Source: Aliiglaciecola sp. CAU 1673 (GTDB lineage: Bacteria > Pseudomonadota > Gammaproteobacteria > Enterobacterales > Alteromonadaceae). Taken from it: a stretch of DNA of 64,000 nucleotides. The notes below the pieces were generated by a model. It made no database searches and was not told the origin of the DNA. It saw only the letters and a program-made list of their open reading frames with translations. The DNA lies in the NCBI RefSeq assembly GCF_029223185.1, contig NZ_JARHUG010000022.1:1-64000 (forward strand). Direction: 5' to 3'. Positions 44,595-52,062 of the stretch are shown one piece after another (position 1 is the first letter of the stretch; every line of letters begins with the position of its first letter). A program made the position numbers and the translations under genes.

Positions 44595-46343
44595 TTACAT
44601 CTTTTCCATGGTAGCAATACCAAGCACATCCAAACCGGACTGCATGGTTCTGGCAGTGAGGCTGGCCAGTTTCAGTCGGCTGTCACGGGCCTCTGCAGAT
44701 ACGCCATCCTTCAATATCGGACAGGCTTCATAGAAGCTCATAAACAAACTTGCTAATTCAAACAGATAGGTGCAAAGCACATGAGGTGTTGCTTCATTCA
44801 CCACCTGTTCAAGGGCCTCCACATACTGCGCCAGCTTAACCGCCAAAGCGCGTTCTTGTGGGGCTTCAATCTCGATGGATTGCTGCAAGGCGGTCGGATT
44901 GACATCCGCTTTTCTGAAAATGCTCTGTACCCGGGTAAAGGCATATTGCAGATAAGGCGCGGTATTGCCCTCAAAGCTCAGCATGGCGTCCCAACTAAAG
45001 ATATAGTCGGTAGTGCGATTCTTACTGAGATCAGCATATTTGACTGCACCGATGCCTACCTTGCGGGCCACTTCAATACGCTCTTCGGGCGATAGTTCAG
45101 AGTCACGCCCGGCAATCAGTGCGGTAGCGCGTTCAATTGCCTCATCCAAAAGCTCAGCCAGCTTTACCGTGCCGCCGGTACGGGTCTTAAAGGGCTTACC
45201 GTCGCTACCCAGCATCATGCCAAAGGGGCAATGCTCATAACTGGTTTCATTGCGCAAATAGCCGGCCTTGCGTCCCACCAGTTCTGCCTGTCTGAAATGC
45301 AGTGCCTGACGCGCATCGGTGAAGATCAAAATACGATCGGCACCCAGTTTAAAAGAACGGTAACGCATGGCCGCCAAATCGGTGGTGGAGTATAGGAAAC
45401 CGCCACCTGATTTCTGTACGATAAAGACGGCCGGCTTGCCTTCTTTATCCGCCATTTCTTCCAGGAACACCACTTGGGCGCCCTGATCTTCAACAGCAAT
45501 GCCCTTGTCCTTGAGTTCGGCAACTATGCCGGCCAAGTCGGCGTTGTAGGCACTCTCACCCATGATGTCATCACGGGTCAGGGTGACGTCCAGCTTTGCG
45601 TAGACTTCCTCACTGTGAGCGATGGAAACATCGATAAACTTATGCCACAGAGCCATGCACTCGCTGTTGCCACTTTGCAAACGCACCACATATTCACGGG
45701 CGCGATCGGCAAAGCCATGCTCGTTATCAAAACGCACCTTGGCTTCGCGGTAGAAATCTTCCAAGTCAGACAGGGCAGTTTCCGCTACTTCACGGGCTGC
45801 CAGTTTGTCACTTAAATGGGCCAGCAACATACCAAACTGTGTGCCCCAGTCGCCCATATGATTCTGACGGATCACTTTGTGACCCATAAACTCCAGGGCG
45901 CGCACCACCGCATCACCGATGATAGTAGAGCGCAGATGGCCAACGTGCATTTCTTTAGCCAGGTTGGGCGAAGAGTAGTCCACCACCACGGTTTGCATGG
46001 GCTGAAGATCAATGCCCAAACGGGCATCGGTGGATGCCATTTCCAGGTGCGCAGCCAACCACTTGGCAGAAAGATGAATATTAATAAAACCGGGGCCGGC
46101 CACTTCCAGTTTGTCAGCGATGCCGTCAAGTTCTACCGCTTTAACCAATTGCTCGGCCACGTCTCTGGGCTTGGCTTTGAGTAACTTGGCCAGCGCCATG
46201 GCGCCATTAAACTGATAATCGCCGAATTCCGGACGAGTACTGCGGGTCAGCGGTGCCGGAGAATCTTCTGGTGCGCCAATCTGAATAAGGGCAGCCTTAA
46301 ATTTATCCAACAGTAAACTGTGCAAATTGCTTGTGCTTGTCAT
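44595..46343 (-). CDS. argS: Arginyl-tRNA synthetase
   Basis: A 582-aa class I synthetase (E. coli 577). The N-terminal additional domain (about 1-110) precedes the catalytic SSPNLAKEMHVGHLRSTIIGD, where HVGH is the HIGH motif. KPFKTRTGGTVKL stands in for KMSK, as in most ArgRS. The anticodon-binding DALR domain ends the protein (LDVLGIATMEKM). AAGGAT lies upstream of the ATG. It is 24 bp downstream of prfC on the same strand and probably shares its transcript. Confidence 0.97.
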   Translation of the reverse strand: MTSTSNLHSLLLDKFKAALIQIGAPEDSPAPLTRSTRPEFGDYQFNGAMALAKLLKAKPRDVAEQLVKAVELDGIADKLEVAGPGFINIHLSAKWLAAHLEMASTDARLGIDLQPMQTVVVDYSSPNLAKEMHVGHLRSTIIGDAVVRALEFMGHKVIRQNHMGDWGTQFGMLLAHLSDKLAAREVAETALSDLEDFYREAKVRFDNEHGFADRAREYVVRLQSGNSECMALWHKFIDVSIAHSEEVYAKLDVTLTRDDIMGESAYNADLAGIVAELKDKGIAVEDQGAQVVFLEEMADKEGKPAVFIVQKSGGGFLYSTTDLAAMRYRSFKLGADRILIFTDARQALHFRQAELVGRKAGYLRNETSYEHCPFGMMLGSDGKPFKTRTGGTVKLAELLDEAIERATALIAGRDSELSPEERIEVARKVGIGAVKYADLSKNRTTDYIFSWDAMLSFEGNTAPYLQYAFTRVQSIFRKADVNPTALQQSIEIEAPQERALAVKLAQYVEALEQVVNEATPHVLCTYLFELASLFMSFYEACPILKDGVSAEARDSRLKLASLTARTMQSGLDVLGIATMEKM

Positions 46344-46367
46344 CGAAATGGATCCTTCTCTATGCCC

Positions 46368-47954
46368 TTAGTGTTCGCGTGTCTTATGGAACTTCACATC
46401 GGGGTGGCGTTCTTGTGCCAGCGACAGGTTAACCATGGTCGGTGCGATGTAGGTCAGGTTATCGCCACCATCCAGGGCCAGGTTGGCCTCGGCCTTGCGG
46501 CGAAACTCATCCAGCTTCTTGGCATCCTGGCAGTATACCCAACGTGCAGTTGATACATTCACGGCCTCGTAAATGGCATCGACGTTATACTCTGACTTAA
46601 GCCTTGCCACTACCACATCAAACTGCAGTGCTCCCACCGCGCCAACAATAAGGTCGTTGTTCATAAGCGGTCTGAAGACCTGCACCGCGCCCTCTTCGGC
46701 GAGCTGGATCAGCCCTTTTTGCAATTGCTTCATCTTCAGCGGATCGCGAAGGCGGATACGCTTAAAGAGTTCCGGCGCAAAGTTGGGAATACCGGTGAAC
46801 TTCAACTTCTCACCTTCGGTAAAGGTATCGCCAATCTGTATCGAACCGTGGTTGTGCAGGCCAATAATATCGCCAGCGTACGCTTCTTCCACTGCCTCCC
46901 GGTCACCTGCCATAAAGGTCAAGGCGTCGGAGATGCGTACATCCTTACCAATACGGGTTTGAAACAGCTTCATACCCTTTTCATATTTGCCGGACACGAT
47001 ACGGCAAAAGGCAATGCGGTCCCGGTGTTTGGGATCCATGTTGGCCTGAATTTTAAACACGAAGCCAGTGAATTTCTCTTCTTCAGCAGAAACGGTACGA
47101 TCGTCCGTTTCGCGGCCCTGCGGACGGGGAGCCCATTGCACTAATCCATCAAGCATATGGTCCACACCGAAGTTGCCCAAGGCGGTACCGAAGAATACCG
47201 GTGTCAGTTCACCTTTGAGGAATTCATCCAGGTCGAACTCATGGGAAGCACCTTGCACCAGTTCCAGCATATCGCGCAGTTCTTGCGCATAACTGCCCAC
47301 GGCCTGATCAAGTTCCGGATTATCCAGCCCTTTAATAATCCTTACATCCTGGATGGTGTGGCCCATACCGGTTCTATACAGGATCGTCTCATCACGCAGC
47401 AGATGATAAACCCCTTTAAACTCTTTACCGCAACCAATGGGCCAGGTAATGGGCGCGCATTTGATCTTAAGAACGTCTTCCACTTCATCGAGCAGCTCAA
47501 TGGGATCGCGGATATCCCGGTCAAGCTTGTTCATAAAGGTCAGAATGGGCGTGTCACGCAAACGAGTGACCTCCATCAGTTTGATGGTGCGATCCTCAAC
47601 ACCCTTGGCTGAGTCAATAACCATCAAGCAGGCATCCACTGCTGTCAGAGTACGGTAGGTATCCTCCGAGAAATCTTCGTGTCCAGGGGTGTCCAACAGA
47701 TTAACCAGGCTATCGCGGTAGGGGAATTGCATTACCGAGGTGGTCACCGAGATACCACGCTCTTTTTCCATTTCCATCCAGTCAGACTTGGCGTGTTGTC
47801 CGGATTTTTTACCCTTTACCGTACCGGCTTTTTGCAAAGCCTGTCCGAATAGCAGCACCTTTTCGGTGATGGTGGTTTTACCGGCGTCCGGGTGCGAAAT
47901 GATCGCAAAAGTGCGACGTTTATTCAGTTCTTCAAGATATGCTTTACTGGCCAC
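46368..47954 (-). CDS. prfC: Peptide chain release factor 3
   Basis: A GTPase recycling RF1/RF2 from the ribosome. The G domain shows SHPDAGKTT (P-loop), the switch region [21 protein letters not shown] (G3) and NKLD (G4). Domain II and the C-terminal domain III follow. Start GTG 47954 gives 528 aa and the family N-terminus (12 residues before [11 protein letters not shown], as in E. coli). ATG 47981 would add 9 residues and is an alternative. Confidence 0.95.
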   Translation of the reverse strand: MASKAYLEELNKRRTFAIISHPDAGKTTITEKVLLFGQALQKAGTVKGKKSGQHAKSDWMEMEKERGISVTTSVMQFPYRDSLVNLLDTPGHEDFSEDTYRTLTAVDACLMVIDSAKGVEDRTIKLMEVTRLRDTPILTFMNKLDRDIRDPIELLDEVEDVLKIKCAPITWPIGCGKEFKGVYHLLRDETILYRTGMGHTIQDVRIIKGLDNPELDQAVGSYAQELRDMLELVQGASHEFDLDEFLKGELTPVFFGTALGNFGVDHMLDGLVQWAPRPQGRETDDRTVSAEEEKFTGFVFKIQANMDPKHRDRIAFCRIVSGKYEKGMKLFQTRIGKDVRISDALTFMAGDREAVEEAYAGDIIGLHNHGSIQIGDTFTEGEKLKFTGIPNFAPELFKRIRLRDPLKMKQLQKGLIQLAEEGAVQVFRPLMNNDLIVGAVGALQFDVVVARLKSEYNVDAIYEAVNVSTARWVYCQDAKKLDEFRRKAEANLALDGGDNLTYIAPTMVNLSLAQERHPDVKFHKTREH

Positions 47955-48102
47955 GATATTCTCAGTGTCTGCGCCCACCATCGCCCCATTTGCGGCTGAT
48001 GGCAGAAATAAAAAGTTCGGTATTTCAAGGGCGCGGATTGTAGCGAAAATATCCACTAAAGTCGCCCCTCAAAACATGAGGTTCTGGTGGCAAATTAAGA
48101 AA

Positions 48103-49137
48103 TCAAAGGGTGCGGGTGAACCAGTCAGCCAGCTCTTTTACCAGCGCTTGCCGATTACGGGTCAAACCATGGTCATCGCCTGGATAGACCACCAACTTAT
48201 GTTCACGCTGCAAAGACTCAAGTTTCTCTGCCATACGTAGCGAGTGCTCAACCGATACGCGTGTATCTTCACTGCCATGAACCAGTAAAATGGGTATTGC
48301 AGGAAACTGCTCCATCCAGGCAATGGCAGAACGTGCGTTAAGTTGTCCCTCTTTGTCATGTTCGTAATTGGGTATCCTGGCTTTCAACACCTTTTCCATC
48401 TCAGGGCGCTGCGCTAAGGCCAGCAACAAGTCTGTTGGAGCAGCGATGGTGGCCATGGACTTGAAAATGGGCTGTTGCTTAACTGCCAGATAGGACTGCA
48501 TACCGCCACGACTTGAGCCAAGAATACCGACTCGTTGTAAATCAGCCTGTGGCATTTTTTCTGCTACGGATATCAGGGCAAGCACATCCAGTACATCAGC
48601 CCCGCCAAATTCATCGTTAACGTCATTTGATAACTTATCAGTAGCCTTCTGCTTCGATTTCGGCCAATGCGTGCCACCGCGATAATCGCTGGCCAACATC
48701 AAGAAGCCCTCTTCAGCTAAAGGAAACAAATTGCGCATCAAGTATCCGAAATTTAAGCTGCCATAGAGTCCGTTTCCGCCGCGGTTATACAGCAGTACCG
48801 GCAGTATTTCGTTTGGCTTCGCCTTGGGCGCTACTGAATATCCTCGCACCAACACGTCGTCCACCAAGTAATTAAATACCTGACAGTCCAATTGCTTTTG
48901 GTAGTTTTCGAAGCTCTCTTTGGGAAACAGTTGCTTGAATTTATGCAGCCGTTTTTGGTTGCTTGCCTCCCCTTTACCTATCATCTGCAACCATTTGTCG
49001 TAGCTCTCGAAAGGCCCCGAAAAACAGTCCCATTGCTTGAGGATTTTTGCAGAAGGGAGCGATGAGTCAGTTTCCATAGCTGCACTGCAGGGCAGCACCA
49101 AAAACGAAAAGCAGAGGGCAATTAGAGGTCCTTTCAT
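48103..49137 (-). CDS. Secreted prolyl-oligopeptidase-type alpha/beta hydrolase
   Basis: A 344-aa protein with a signal peptide (hydrophobic residues 5-18, cleavage near CSAA). The alpha/beta-hydrolase fold is shown by the oxyanion-side LLYNRGGNG, the nucleophile elbow GSSRGG (GxSxGG), the acid segment VHGSEDTRVS and the His in YPGDDHGLTR. It lacks the N-terminal propeller of true prolyl oligopeptidases, so it is a stand-alone catalytic domain. Peptidase or esterase activity in the periplasm is likely. It has no clear operon partner. Confidence 0.8.
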   Translation of the reverse strand: MKGPLIALCFSFLVLPCSAAMETDSSLPSAKILKQWDCFSGPFESYDKWLQMIGKGEASNQKRLHKFKQLFPKESFENYQKQLDCQVFNYLVDDVLVRGYSVAPKAKPNEILPVLLYNRGGNGLYGSLNFGYLMRNLFPLAEEGFLMLASDYRGGTHWPKSKQKATDKLSNDVNDEFGGADVLDVLALISVAEKMPQADLQRVGILGSSRGGMQSYLAVKQQPIFKSMATIAAPTDLLLALAQRPEMEKVLKARIPNYEHDKEGQLNARSAIAWMEQFPAIPILLVHGSEDTRVSVEHSLRMAEKLESLQREHKLVVYPGDDHGLTRNRQALVKELADWFTRTL

Positions 49138-49183
49138 ATGAATTCCTTGTTTTAGCGTTAAGCTACTTTCATCTATCTTATTG

Positions 49184-49648
49184 TCACGGCGACAACTTCA
49201 TAATCATTGCATCTTCGCGGCCATCTGGACTGGGATAGTAGCCTTTTCTGGTCTCGATTAGGTTAAATCCATATTGTTTATACAGGTGTATGGCCGGTTT
49301 ATTGGAGGCTCTGACTTCCAGCCAAATGTCCTGGATACCCTTTTTCTTGCACTGTTGCAGGAAATGCTCAAGCAGGGGCCGTGACAATCCTTTATTACGA
49401 AAGTGTGGTCCAAGACCAATATCCATCAACGTGCCTTCATCCAGAACCTGCAAGCCCACATAAAAGCCCGCTAACTGCCTATTTTCCAGCATTTGCCAGG
49501 CAAAATACTGTCCATCCAGGCAACTGGCGAAGGTACTTCTCGACCAGGGGTAGGCATGGCAGGCGCATTGCAATTCGAAGGCGCCGGCAAAATTGTTGCT
49601 GTTAAGCTGCGAAAAGCTTAACAAAGCTGTTGCCAAAGGCTTTGCCAT
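49184..49648 (-). CDS. rimI: Ribosomal protein bS18-alanine N-acetyltransferase
   Basis: A 154-aa GNAT acetyltransferase acetylating the N-terminus of ribosomal protein S18. HAYPWSRSTF near residue 31, the acetyl-CoA loop FRNKGLSRPLL (Q/R-x-x-G-x-G/A type) and the RimI hallmark WLEVRASNKPAIHLYKQYGF are present. ATG 49648 lies within the last codons of holD (31-nt overlap). A TTG at 49624 would give the length seen in E. coli and is possible. The holD-rimI order is conserved in enterobacteria too. Confidence 0.93.
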   Translation of the reverse strand: MAKPLATALLSFSQLNSNNFAGAFELQCACHAYPWSRSTFASCLDGQYFAWQMLENRQLAGFYVGLQVLDEGTLMDIGLGPHFRNKGLSRPLLEHFLQQCKKKGIQDIWLEVRASNKPAIHLYKQYGFNLIETRKGYYPSPDGREDAMIMKLSP

Positions 49649-49971
49649 AATTGTCGTTTTAATGCAGGAGAGGCTTGTAATGCTTCAGGGGACGGAGCGC
49701 TTAAAATCCCATCGCAAAAGGCAACAACGTCCGCCTGCTGCCATTTGAATCCATCCGGCTCACCGACTGCCAGATAGATATCTTGCCACATTGGCTCTTG
49801 TTGGTTTATCCAAATCGCTTGTGCAGGTTTTTCCACTGGCGTTGCTTTTACGGCAACGGGTTCTTCCGCCAATTCCCGTGGCGTAGTCTCCTTTGTGGGT
49901 GTGCGCAACTGCCATTGGCTGATGCCAATTTCAGTGAGGATGGCTTGTTGGTAAGGTGAGAGGGACTTCAT
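49618..49971 (-). CDS. holD: DNA polymerase III psi subunit (HolD-like)
   Basis: A 117-aa protein starting near ATG 49971 (49989 also possible). The N-terminal stretch YQQAILTEIGISQWQLRTP matches the start of E. coli psi (QQLGITQWSLRRP), the segment that binds chi/gamma. The C-terminus ends RQLWQSLWQQL. The middle is low-complexity and poorly conserved, as usual in psi. The position directly before rimI is the same as in E. coli, which supports the assignment. The frame remains open further upstream, but that stretch crosses the structured repeat and is unlikely to be coding. Confidence 0.82.
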   Translation of the reverse strand: MKSLSPYQQAILTEIGISQWQLRTPTKETTPRELAEEPVAVKATPVEKPAQAIWINQQEPMWQDIYLAVGEPDGFKWQQADVVAFCDGILSAPSPEALQASPALKRQLWQSLWQQLC

Positions 49972-50044
49972 GGGGAGGGAGAATAGCATAGGTTTGGGGA
50001 ATTTCTGAGGGGGAATTTCTGGATTTGATCGCTTAGTTGTTATA

Positions 50045-50170
50045 GGCGGAGGGACGGGATTACTCCGGGCTGTCCCTGCCCTGCGCCCTTCGGGCCATCG
50101 CCGGACGGCGGCGATGTTCAAATTCGCTCCTGGCGAATTTGTCGAACCGTGGGGGTTCTCACCCTCCGCC
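50045..50170. repeat. Structured tRNA-associated repeat element
   Basis: A 126-nt GC-rich element closed by the perfect pair GGCGGAGGG (50045-50053) and CCCTCCGCC (50162-50170). Inside are three more stems: GCCC/GGGC near 50085, CATCGCCG/CGGCGATG (about 50096-50116) and AAATTCGC/GCGAATTT (about 50120-50140). On the minus strand it begins GGGGCGGAGGG, the same 11 bases as the complement of the tRNA-Trp 3' half. It lies downstream of that tRNA and is not coding. It resembles dispersed tRNA-derived sequences I recall next to tRNA genes in related genera, but copies elsewhere cannot be checked here. Confidence 0.6.
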
Positions 50171-50195
50171 CCTATCGAGCGTTCTTTAGGCAATT

Positions 50196-50221
50196 AAAAA
50201 GCCTGCGACTGGGCAGGCTTT
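50196..50221 (-). terminator. Terminator downstream of tRNA-Trp
   Basis: AAAGCCTGC (50198-50206) and GCAGGCTTT (50213-50221) form a 9-bp stem with a 6-nt loop. On the minus strand it is followed by TTTTT, just after the tRNA 3' end. Confidence 0.85.
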
Positions 50222-50234
50222 CTTTGGAATTTTG

Positions 50235-50311
50235 TGGCAGGGGCGGAGGGATTCGAACCCCCAACCGTCGGTTTTGGAGACCGCTGTTCTACCAATTGGA
50301 ACTACGCCCCT
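50235..50311 (-). tRNA. tRNA-Trp (anticodon CCA)
   Basis: A 77-nt tRNA including an encoded CCA end. Acceptor arms AGGGGCG and CGCCCCT pair. The anticodon loop CTCCAAA gives anticodon CCA. The T arm contains GGTTCGAATCC. The sequence closely follows E. coli tRNA-Trp with one extra base in the D loop. A promoter and a terminator flank it. Confidence 0.97.
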
Positions 50312-50325
50312 GCAATGGAGGCAGA

Positions 50326-50353
50326 ATTATACTCATGGGGGGGTAAAGGTAAA
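50326..50353 (-). promoter_or_regulatory. Promoter of tRNA-Trp
   Basis: On the minus strand TTTACC (50353-50348), a 16-bp spacer and a consensus TATAAT (50331-50326) lie 14 bp before the tRNA 5' end. The tRNA thus does not depend on the thiamine operon upstream. Confidence 0.75.
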
Positions 50354-50406
50354 GCAAATTTACGGTTACTCTGCACGACTGAGCAATTGTTGAACAGCCT
50401 CGTTAC

Positions 50407-51189
50407 TTAAGCCCGCCATTGTTGCTGTGCCACCTGATACCACAGTCGGCTTGTCAGCTCAGCAAGCGGCATCATTAATTCAAAATCTGCCATTACTGTC
50501 TCAGCAGCCAAATCACGTTGCACTGCATAGTCGCGACATAGATGTTCACTCTCCACCCGGCTTAAACCATTCACCAGCGCACAAGAGGCCAGGTCAAAGA
50601 CCGGATCAGATTGTGCTGCATATTCCCAATCCAGCGTCATTTTTTCCGAGGAAAGACAAACATGGCCCATGGATAAATCATGGTGGCAAAAGGTGAGCTT
50701 GGGGCGCTGCTGCCAAATCTCACTGAGTTTTTGCACTTCTGACAGGGTTTGACTGTCGGCACGGCCGAGCTGTCGTAAATAGCCCTTCCAATCGGCAATC
50801 AATTCCAGTGGAGCACATTGGATGGGTAAGTTGTGAATATGGGCAAGACGGGTTGCCAGAACATGAATACGAGCTCGGCTGCTGAGTTGGCTTTGCGACA
50901 AATCTTCAACATTGATCCACTGCTCCAATGAAAACTGATTGTCTTTACCTAAATAGAGCGGCCGAGGTGCAAAACCATTATCTGCCAGCCTGGTCTGCAA
51001 CTGGAAAAGGGCTGCGCGATCTAACTTTGACGGCCCTTTTTCAGCAAAACATTTGAGAAAGTAACTTTGTCCCTGGCTGTTGAGACGAAAGTTCTGGTTA
51101 ATAGCGCCGGCCCTGACCGGAATAAGCTCAAAATCAGTATCCAGCCAGGGCAGAGCTGCAAGCTCGCGGTGAACGCTTTCAGGCAGCAT
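50407..51189 (-). CDS. Probable thiamine kinase (aminoglycoside/choline-kinase fold)
   Basis: A 260-aa kinase of the APH fold. The catalytic loop is HHDLSMGH (169-176) with Asp171, and the metal-binding Asp187 is in LDWEYA, a motif shared with E. coli ThiK. Position 176, usually Asn (HxDxxxxN), is His here, which is odd. It is last in the TPP-controlled operon and overlaps the PnuT gene by 11 nt, so phosphorylation of imported thiamine is the likely role. Substrate assignment rests on context; a choline-kinase-like activity cannot be excluded from sequence alone. Confidence 0.72.
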   Translation of the reverse strand: MLPESVHRELAALPWLDTDFELIPVRAGAINQNFRLNSQGQSYFLKCFAEKGPSKLDRAALFQLQTRLADNGFAPRPLYLGKDNQFSLEQWINVEDLSQSQLSSRARIHVLATRLAHIHNLPIQCAPLELIADWKGYLRQLGRADSQTLSEVQKLSEIWQQRPKLTFCHHDLSMGHVCLSSEKMTLDWEYAAQSDPVFDLASCALVNGLSRVESEHLCRDYAVQRDLAAETVMADFELMMPLAELTSRLWYQVAQQQWRA

Positions 51190-51793
51190 CCAGGGCTCCC
51201 TGCTGCTGCATGGCGGTTCGCCATTTCAAGAAGCCATACAGGGCAAAGCCGAGATAACCAACAAACAGCAGGCCGGTCAGGTAAAGGCCACTTTGCCAAT
51301 ACAAATAAGCGGCAGCGGCATCGATCACTATCCAATACAGCCAGTTTTCCAACACTTTTTGTGTCACCAGGTAAGTGGTAAATAAACTAAACACGGTTAC
51401 CAGCGCATCAAGATGGAGATATTGGCTGTTAAACATGCCTTCCATCCCCGCCGCCAACGACCAAGACACAAAACATAAACCGACAATGGCTGGCAAGTGA
51501 AAGCCTATGCCACGCACCTGGACTTTATCTTCATGCTGCTCTGCCATGGCATTCCAATGCCACCAGCCATATAGCGCCATCATCAGATAGTACAGGTTTA
51601 GCAGGGATTGCAAGGGGAGTGCATGCTCCCAGAATAGCCAGGTGTAAATAGCCGTGCTGACCAGTGCGCATGCCCAGCAGGCAATGTGTTGCCTGGCCGC
51701 CAGCCACACATAGGCCAGCGCCAGGATCACCGCAACCACTTCCCAGGGGCTTTGGCTGGCCCATTGCTGGGCCAGGGTCTCGAGCAATGTCAT
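51179..51793 (-). CDS. pnuT: PnuC-family vitamin transporter, probable thiamine transporter PnuT
   Basis: A 204-aa inner-membrane protein with about seven hydrophobic segments and the PnuC-family aromatic motif YGWWHW (about residues 75-80), plus Asn/Trp-rich segments lining the substrate site. PnuC proteins act by facilitated diffusion, driven by intracellular phosphorylation. Those in TPP-regulated operons with a thiamine-type receptor carry thiamine (PnuT). Here the upstream aptamer, TonB receptor and downstream kinase all point to thiamine and not nicotinamide riboside. It overlaps both neighbours. Confidence 0.85.
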   Translation of the reverse strand: MTLLETLAQQWASQSPWEVVAVILALAYVWLAARQHIACWACALVSTAIYTWLFWEHALPLQSLLNLYYLMMALYGWWHWNAMAEQHEDKVQVRGIGFHLPAIVGLCFVSWSLAAGMEGMFNSQYLHLDALVTVFSLFTTYLVTQKVLENWLYWIVIDAAAAYLYWQSGLYLTGLLFVGYLGFALYGFLKWRTAMQQQGALDAA

Positions 51794-52050
51794 CAGCGTC
51801 CTGAGCCCATGGCATCACCATTAAGAAATTTGCACACAAAAATGGCCTGGCCAATTTCCTGATGGCTGCGTTGCATCTCTTCTGCCAATAACTTCATGGT
51901 AGGCAAGTACTCACCAACAACCCTGGTACTGGTAGCATTAGTTTCTACCTCCAGCTCCGGATACTGATTCAAACGTGCAATAAAGTCCTCAATGGGCGCA
52001 ATGTATTTATCGGCCAAAGGATAAAGCGAGATCTCTGCTACCAATTTCAT
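51793..52050 (-). CDS. YkoF/MTH1187-like thiamine-binding protein
   Basis: An 85-aa protein of ferredoxin-like fold: strand VAEISLYPLADKY, helix IAPIEDFIARLNQYP, strand LEVETNATSTRVVGEY, helix MKLLAEEMQRSHQEIG, strand AIFVCKFL. This resembles single-domain YkoF/thiamine-binding-like (UPF0045) proteins, which bind thiamine or hydroxymethylpyrimidine. No signal peptide is seen, so it is probably cytosolic. It lies between receptor and transporter and overlaps the transporter start by 1 nt. The context strengthens a thiamine-related role. Confidence 0.72.
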   Translation of the reverse strand: MKLVAEISLYPLADKYIAPIEDFIARLNQYPELEVETNATSTRVVGEYLPTMKLLAEEMQRSHQEIGQAIFVCKFLNGDAMGSGR

Positions 52051-52062
52051 GCGGCCTCCTGC

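Noticed and set aside
49990-50193. N-terminal extension of the HolD frame
   Set aside because: The added residues come from the structured repeat element and are low-complexity; psi homologs start near the YQQAILTEIGISQW segment.
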